Assembly: GCF_035510375.1 (NCBI RefSeq)
Contig: NZ_DATKHG010000067.1
DNA: 64,000 bases
Reading direction: 5' to 3' (one strand)
DNA from: Paenibacillus_I sp035510375
Lineage (GTDB): Bacteria; Bacillota; Bacilli; Paenibacillales; Paenibacillaceae
Part shown: positions 59,700-64,000 of the stretch, piece after piece
Numbering within the stretch: the first letter of the stretch is position 1
How the letters are laid out: each line of letters starts with the position of its first letter
Program-made: the position numbers and the translations under genes
The notes under the pieces: model-generated
Seen by the model: the letters and a program-made list of their open reading frames with translations, nothing else
Database searches by the model: none
What the model was told of the DNA's origin: nothing

Positions 59700-61303
59700 T
59701 TCGCATCCCCCTTGTTTTTATTTCCCTTTTCCATGGGAGGAGCAGGCTGTTGATTTCGCCCCATCCGAGACATTTTATTTTGGTTGATCAGACGCGGGCG
59801 GGTAAGGAGTGACGATAAAGGCAGACGCAGCAAGGTATCCTTCAGATCGGCAGGAATAAACGGGGCAAGAGGAGCCATATAAGGCATTCCGAAAGAACGC
59901 AAGCCGCATAAATGGGCTATTATTATAATGTTGATGATCGCAATCCCGTAAAAACCGAAAGTGGCGGCAAAAATCATGATCACAAACCGGAGCAAACGGA
60001 TCGTAATCGCCATGTTGAAGGCCGGAGTGGCAAAACTGGCAATCCCCGTAATCGCGACCACAATCACCATCGCCGGAGATACGATCCCGGCTTGCACCGC
60101 TGCCTGTCCCAATACAAGCGCGCCTACGATCGATACGGCTTGACCGATCGCCCGCGGCATGCGAACGCCGGCCTCGCGCAAAATTTCAAAACTGACCTCC
60201 ATCACCATGGCCTCTACTATTGCGGGGAATGGAACACCTTCCCGCGCCGCCGCCAGACTGATCAACAGAGAAGTCGGTATCATTTCCTGGTGAAACGTAA
60301 TGGCGGCGATATAGATGGAAGGTCCCAATAAAGAAATAAAAAAAGTGACATACCTTAACAATCGAATGGCCGTTCCGATATCGTAACGTTGATAGTAATC
60401 TTCGGCGGATTGAAAATACATAAAAAATGTGGTGGGCGCGAGGAGGGCAAACGGTGTTCCGTCCACCAAAATGGCGATTCGGCCTTCCAGCAAATTTGCG
60501 GCGACCGTATCCGGCCGCTCGGTATTGTAAACGGTGGGAAACAGGGTGAATGTTTCATCTTGAATCAACTCTTCGATATAACCGGATTCCAGGATGCCGT
60601 CAATTTTAATGTCGTTCAGCCGTTTCTTTACCTCTTGAACCAGTTTATCGTTGGCGATCCCTTTGACATACATGACAGCAACGTCCGTCTGTGTCACATT
60701 GCCGATTTTCATGGTCTCCAACCATAGATTAGGACTTTTAATTCGGCGGCGGATAAGGGAAATATTTGTCCCGATGGACTCCGTGAAACCGTCCTTGGGT
60801 CCGCGAATGACCACTTGGGATGACGGTTCCTCAACACCCCTGGTTTCTCCCCCTTTGGTGCCGCCGCTGATCGCTTCCGCCCAACCGTCCATCAGGATGA
60901 CCGTATCTCCGGACAAAATGTTTGAAAGGAGACCGTTCCAATCCTTGACTACCTTCACTTCTCCGATGGACAAAGCATTGTCTTTAATCAAATCAAATAC
61001 ATTCTGATCCGATACCATACTTTTGAATGTCTCCTCGGCGGTATCGATCATCAAGGAACGCATGACAAAATCACCGACCATCTTCTTGTCGGCCAACCCG
61101 TCGGTATAAACGGCGGCAACCTGCACCTTCGAGCTTCCGAGCTTGAATTCACGGATAATGACATCAGGGCTGCTTCCAACCTCCTGCCTGATTTGATGAA
61201 GGTTGTCTTTTAACTCCCGATGAAGGGGGAACGTGCTTGTATCCGATATCGTTTTTTCTTTTTTTATTCGCCTTAATCTGCGCAGTCGGTTCCAAAAGGA
61301 CAT
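59696..61303 (-). CDS. gerKA: Spore germination protein, GerA/GerKA family
   Basis: A-subunit of the germinant receptor, 535 aa. A soluble N-terminal domain (to about residue 285) includes FKLGSSKVQVAAVYTDGLAD and, further on, GRIAILVDGTPFALLAPTTFFMYFQSAEDYYQ; a C-terminal membrane domain of several helices has FPAIVEAMVMEVSFEILREAG and LVLGQAAVQAGIVSPAMVIVV. The start follows AAGGAGGG on the minus strand. A possible sigma-G-like promoter lies near GAATAA...GAATAACTA about 15-45 bases before that site, as expected for forespore expression, but the match is weak. It heads a tricistronic operon A-C-B. Confidence 0.93.
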   Translation of the reverse strand: MSFWNRLRRLRRIKKEKTISDTSTFPLHRELKDNLHQIRQEVGSSPDVIIREFKLGSSKVQVAAVYTDGLADKKMVGDFVMRSLMIDTAEETFKSMVSDQNVFDLIKDNALSIGEVKVVKDWNGLLSNILSGDTVILMDGWAEAISGGTKGGETRGVEEPSSQVVIRGPKDGFTESIGTNISLIRRRIKSPNLWLETMKIGNVTQTDVAVMYVKGIANDKLVQEVKKRLNDIKIDGILESGYIEELIQDETFTLFPTVYNTERPDTVAANLLEGRIAILVDGTPFALLAPTTFFMYFQSAEDYYQRYDIGTAIRLLRYVTFFISLLGPSIYIAAITFHQEMIPTSLLISLAAAREGVPFPAIVEAMVMEVSFEILREAGVRMPRAIGQAVSIVGALVLGQAAVQAGIVSPAMVIVVAITGIASFATPAFNMAITIRLLRFVIMIFAATFGFYGIAIINIIIIAHLCGLRSFGMPYMAPLAPFIPADLKDTLLRLPLSSLLTRPRLINQNKMSRMGRNQQPAPPMEKGNKNKGDAN

Positions 61304-61557
61304 GTTTTTCCCTCCTTACCATGTATTAGTTATTCGCTGTCGGATTTGCTTTTATTCTTGTGAGTCTCGGAGGGTGCCGGAATTCATTCCATCGATTGAA
61401 TGGTCGGGACGCAATAGAATGGTTTCAAACTTTGCCCAATAAAAAAAATCTTCTTGGGAGGGATTAGGTGAAATTTGTCGAATAAATAGGAATATTGACG
61501 CATAACTTCGAAATGAAACGGTTCCCTAATCTTTTTATTCATAGGTCTTCGGACGGA

Positions 61558-61653
61558 CAACGATGCGAAAAAGGCAAACCTGCCTAAAGGCTGGGGCGCA
61601 AAACTTCAGGCCTAAGGATTCCATCTACGGCAGCTGGGTCACCGAAATTGTTG
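61558..61653 (+). ncRNA. Cyclic di-GMP-I (GEMM) riboswitch
   Basis: The sequence has the hallmark blocks of the GEMM-I aptamer: GGCAAACC (61572-61579), a P2 hairpin capped by TAAA, GGGGCGCAAAACTTC, GGCCTAAGG and GGCAGCTGGGTCACCG (61629-61644). A closing P1 stem pairs CAACGAT (61558-61564) with ATTGTTG (61647-61653). It lies directly upstream of a terminator hairpin and an EAL/GGDEF operon, so c-di-GMP probably controls enzymes of its own turnover. Whether binding turns the operon on or off cannot be read with certainty. Confidence 0.92.
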
Positions 61654-61658
61654 CTTAG

Positions 61659-61690
61659 GAGCTACTCCTTTGTTTCGGGGTAGCTCTTTC
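61659..61690 (+). terminator. Riboswitch expression-platform terminator
   Basis: GAGCTACTCC (61659-61668) pairs with GGGGTAGCTC (61677-61686) around an eight-base loop, followed by TTTC. Located five bases after the aptamer and 37 bases before the EAL gene. The T-run is short, so termination may be partial. Confidence 0.75.
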
Positions 61691-61723
61691 ATTTGATAAA
61701 CCTATAAAAGGAAGGATTAGTCG

Positions 61724-62446
61724 ATGGAAAACATTGCGGATCTCATTGAACACAATCACTTTTACCATGTATTTCAGCCACTTTGTCGACTTCCCGAACA
61801 AAACAAGTTCGGATACGAAGCATTAATTCGCAGTAAAACGGGCATAAGCCCGGATGCCTTATTTCAAGGAGCTCTTAGCCAGAATCGGTTGCTGCAATTG
61901 GATATGTGGTCCATTGACTGTGCGGTTTCCAGTTTCTTTTCTTCGCCGGTCATACAGGAGGGGGACGAATTATTGTTCGTCAATCTTTTTCCCTCCACCA
62001 TCGTTGCCGATGCTTTTCCTTCGTTTGTGGACAACTTAGAGCGACGGTTTCTTCTTTTTCGCCATCGCATTGTGCTTGAAATTAACGAATCCATCATAGA
62101 AGGACAAATTTGGAACGACCCCTTGTTCATTCAAAGAATCGGGGAACTCCGGGATGCAGGTTTTTTGATTGCCCTGGATGACGTGGGCGACGGGACGACC
62201 ACGTTTCGGAAAATCGTCGAAATATCGCCGGATTTCATAAAGATAGACCGATTTTTTTCCGCTGGGCTGTCCATTTGCAAGAAAAAGCAAAAGGTGATCC
62301 GGCTGTTCGTCGATTACTGCCGGGATGATTCCAGCCTCATTTTAGAAGGAATCGAACGAGAAGAGGATCTCGCTCTTGCCTCGTTATTAGGCGTGCCGAT
62401 CGGGCAGGGCTTTTTTTTGGGCAAGCCCGACCGACTGGAGGAGTAA
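61724..62446 (+). CDS. EAL-domain cyclic di-GMP phosphodiesterase
   Basis: Stand-alone EAL protein of 240 aa, predicted to hydrolyse c-di-GMP to pGpG. Catalytic and metal motifs appear intact: YEALIR (signature EAL), FVNLFPS (Asn), LEINES (Glu), LDDVGDG (the DDFG-like pair), DFIKIDR (Asp/Lys region), a conserved Glu in EGIE, and GQGFFLGKP. There is no sensory domain or membrane segment. ATG 61724 follows AAAGGAAGG. It is the first gene of a riboswitch-controlled operon with a GGDEF protein two genes on. Confidence 0.92.
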   Translation: MENIADLIEHNHFYHVFQPLCRLPEQNKFGYEALIRSKTGISPDALFQGALSQNRLLQLDMWSIDCAVSSFFSSPVIQEGDELLFVNLFPSTIVADAFPSFVDNLERRFLLFRHRIVLEINESIIEGQIWNDPLFIQRIGELRDAGFLIALDDVGDGTTTFRKIVEISPDFIKIDRFFSAGLSICKKKQKVIRLFVDYCRDDSSLILEGIEREEDLALASLLGVPIGQGFFLGKPDRLEE

Positions 62447-62484
62447 AGAGTAACCGAAAATGAAGACTGGAGGAATATGGTAAG

Positions 62485-62838
62485 ATGGGTGATCAAAACG
62501 TGTATTCACGAAAAGCAACGCTTTCGCTCAAAATCTCCGAATTTGAAGTGCCGCCTATGCAGGACCTGTTAATTATCGGGAAAAAGGCGCCGATCGGTCC
62601 GGAAGCCGTAAAGCGGATGGCGGAGGCACTCTCCCCGGAGCAATTCACCCTGATCCGGATGGATCATCCAAGAATAGAAGCCGTTCTCATACGAAATTCG
62701 CTTCTGCAGATGCTGGATCAACGACTTCTTATGAACATTGTCATGGAGGAGGCGGAGCGTTTGATCCACGACACCATGGTACTGCGTTCCGAACTGAAAA
62801 TCGCGGTTTCCGTACAACGGGAGGTGGAATTGGGATGA
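62485..62838 (+). CDS. Hypothetical protein in the c-di-GMP operon (117 aa)
   Basis: Soluble protein of 117 aa. The N-terminal half looks like a small alpha/beta unit (ISEFEVPPMQDLLIIGKKA), the C-terminal half is helical (RNSLLQMLDQRLLMNIVMEE). No recognised family. It starts 39 bases after the EAL gene and overlaps the next start by four bases (ATGA), so translational coupling with the CBS-GGDEF protein is likely. It may connect the two enzymes or regulate them; this is inference from position. Confidence 0.6.
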   Translation: MGDQNVYSRKATLSLKISEFEVPPMQDLLIIGKKAPIGPEAVKRMAEALSPEQFTLIRMDHPRIEAVLIRNSLLQMLDQRLLMNIVMEEAERLIHDTMVLRSELKIAVSVQREVELG

Positions 62839-63653
62839 AAGTGTCCGAGATCATGGCATCTTCCGTTTATACGGTTTCGTCGGACAAAAGCGTTTCCTAC
62901 GCAGCGGAACGGATGAACGAATGGAAAGTCGGTTCGTTAATCGTCGTGGACCATGGAATGGTCATGGGCATTATGACGTCCCGCGATGTCCGTTCTTCCC
63001 ATCCCAACCGCATTGTGGCGGATGCCATGACGCCGAACCCCATTTGCACTTCACCCGATCGGTTCATATGGGATGCGTTGAAAATCATGGATCGGCATGA
63101 AATCGAGCGAATTTTGATCATGGAAGAAGACAAGATGGTCGGTTTGGCGACACGGGAAGCGATTAAGATGAAAGTGTCCGAATTTATGGATCCGTTGACG
63201 GGTTTATACCGCGCGCCTTATATCCAGTATGCAGGGGAAGAGTTTCTGAAAAACCGGCAGCCTTTCCACCTGCTATTTATCGATTTGAATGATTTCGGTC
63301 AAATAAATAAGCGTTACGGCCATCCGTTCGGGGATGATGTGATCCGTGAATTTTCCAACAGGGCAGCAGCGGAAGTTGTCGAAGACCGTGATTTTCTGTG
63401 CAGGTATGCCGGCGATGAATTTGTCATGATCACGCTGGCGGATGATTCGGAAGTCGAACATTTCATACGGTTGTTCTCCCAGCCGATCGTGATCGACAAC
63501 ATCCCCGTATCCGCGGCAGTAGGGCATGTGAATGGACATCGGGAACCGGACTTCTTTACGTTGTCATTGCGGGAGATTTTGGGCAGGGCCAGTTTATTGT
63601 CCACATCTCTCAAGGTTGCGGCAATGGCGGAAGGACAATCCGCTTCCAAATGA
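62835..63653 (+). CDS. CBS-pair plus GGDEF-domain protein
   Basis: Protein of 272 aa. Residues 1-115 form a CBS pair (MASSVYTVSSDKSVSYAAER, then ERILIMEEDKMVGLATREAI), which usually binds an adenine nucleotide. Residues ~117-270 form a GGDEF domain with DPLTGLYR, LFIDLNDFGQIN (metal Asp) and the active loop RYAGDEFVMI, i.e. AGDEF rather than GGDEF, still compatible with diguanylate-cyclase activity. No RxxD inhibitory site is obvious. Having a cyclase-like and a phosphodiesterase gene in one riboswitch operon is unusual and suggests feedback control. Confidence 0.87.
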   Translation: MKVSEIMASSVYTVSSDKSVSYAAERMNEWKVGSLIVVDHGMVMGIMTSRDVRSSHPNRIVADAMTPNPICTSPDRFIWDALKIMDRHEIERILIMEEDKMVGLATREAIKMKVSEFMDPLTGLYRAPYIQYAGEEFLKNRQPFHLLFIDLNDFGQINKRYGHPFGDDVIREFSNRAAAEVVEDRDFLCRYAGDEFVMITLADDSEVEHFIRLFSQPIVIDNIPVSAAVGHVNGHREPDFFTLSLREILGRASLLSTSLKVAAMAEGQSASK

Positions 63654-63830
63654 TTGTCCACAGCATTGATTGAGAATCTGGCGGTTTTACAAACCATTTA
63701 TCATAATTGTCCTGACGTCATATTTCGAAGGTTTTCGGCAGGCGGAAAAACAAACGCCATTCTTATCTATGTGGACGGATTGTCCAACATCGGAGAAATC
63801 GACCAAAATGTCCTATCGCCGCTCATGCAA
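63654..63830 (+). pseudogene. N-terminal fragment of a gerA-type gene
   Basis: The frame encodes LIENLAVLQTIYHNCPDVIF, then AILIYVDGLSNIGEIDQNVL and SPLMQ. This is a clear match to the N-terminal domain of GerA-type germinant-receptor A subunits, where the spacing of CPDV, YVDGL and VLSPLM is typical. No membrane domain follows; the frame runs into unrelated sequence after an A7 tract. It begins right after the CBS-GGDEF stop without a ribosome site. A dead remnant, about 2.4 kb from the intact gerKA start. Confidence 0.75.
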
Positions 63831-63978
63831 AGCAAAAAAAGAGAAAGCCGCCTTTTTAACATTGGCGGGAATGGGGTGGATGCTGGCCGTCACCCTTATT
63901 ATCAATCCGGATATGCCAGGCCCGACCCAAATCATTGATGCGATTTACAGGCCGCTTGGCATGTTGCTTGAAAAATAG
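63825..63978 (+). pseudogene. Small membrane-protein ORF disrupted at an A7 tract
   Basis: From 63845 on, the frame reads AAFLTLAGMGWMLAVTLIIN, then PDMPGPTQIIDAIYRPLGML and LEK before TAG, a natural-looking single-helix membrane protein of 44-50 residues. The likely start ATG 63825 (MQSKK) is one base out of frame because of the A run at 63834-63840. Either the gene is frameshifted or slippage restores the frame. An alternative in-frame start lies upstream inside the gerA remnant. Last feature of the window; the remaining 22 bases show nothing. Confidence 0.45.
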
Positions 63979-64000
63979 GCTACAACATCTGCACCATTTT

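Overview
The window looks like a chromosomal segment of a Paenibacillus-like, endospore-forming, plant-polysaccharide-degrading Bacillota. The evidence is a gerK-type germination operon, a SleB-type hydrolase, two PAS kinases of sporulation type, a des/desK/desR membrane-fluidity operon, several sugar ABC importers without their own ATPase (typical of Bacillota that share one MsmX-type ATPase), YesM/YesN-like and AraC-type regulators, frequent GTG/TTG starts and strong AGGAGG ribosome sites. The sugar clusters look GC-rich; the germination/c-di-GMP end and the 40.6-41.3 kb cassette look more AT-rich. No rRNA, tRNA or convincing CRISPR array was seen.

Layout. 1-2.2 kb: the right end of an IS66-family element, then decayed metallo-beta-lactamase-fold and PhoX-type phosphatase fragments. 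2.3-3.7 kb: PAS histidine kinase (minus). 3.9-7.2 kb: small genes and the desaturase des with its sensor DesK and regulator DesR, plus a likely DesR operator. 7.2-17.8 kb: a LacI-regulated sugar locus (binding protein, two permeases, two very large uncharacterised glycan-type proteins, DUF4432 epimerase-like protein) with near-identical palindromic operators before lacI and before the transporter. 17.9-18.6 kb: a predicted PD-(D/E)XK nuclease/winged-helix protein with a paralogue at 41.4 kb. 19.1-28.8 kb: small genes, then an aldonate/hexuronate locus (ABC importer, YesM/YesN two-component system, DgoD, UxuA). 28.9-30.4 kb: repeats, terminators and gene remnants. 30.4-38.1 kb: PAS kinase, SleB-like hydrolase, PL11 rhamnogalacturonan lyase, CAP-domain protein, alpha/beta hydrolase. 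38.4-41.9 kb: speD, a divergent HPr kinase homologue, and a GNAT/small-protein cassette between two 91-bp direct repeats. 41.9-57.0 kb: a large glycoside locus, probably for mannosides (membrane AraC regulator, LplBC-type permeases, binding protein, a 1268-residue secreted protein, an uncharacterised toroid-like protein, a PP2C-type phosphatase, DUF1861, GH130). 57.1-61.3 kb: small membrane protein and gerKA-gerKC-gerKB (minus). 61.5-63.7 kb: a c-di-GMP-I riboswitch with terminator ahead of an operon encoding an EAL phosphodiesterase, an unknown protein and a CBS-GGDEF protein. The window ends in a gerA fragment and a small membrane ORF.

How it fits together. Three sugar loci share one design: lipoprotein binding protein plus two permeases, a local regulator, then hydrolases or dehydratases, with stem-loops right after the binding-protein gene. 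A perfect cre-like site lies just upstream of the AraC regulator, and an HPr-kinase homologue sits 2 kb away. The least understood parts are the two large proteins of the LacI locus, the PP2C phosphatase inside the glycoside operon, the paired nuclease-like genes with terminator-like hairpins in their leaders, and the GNAT cassette between duplicated terminators.
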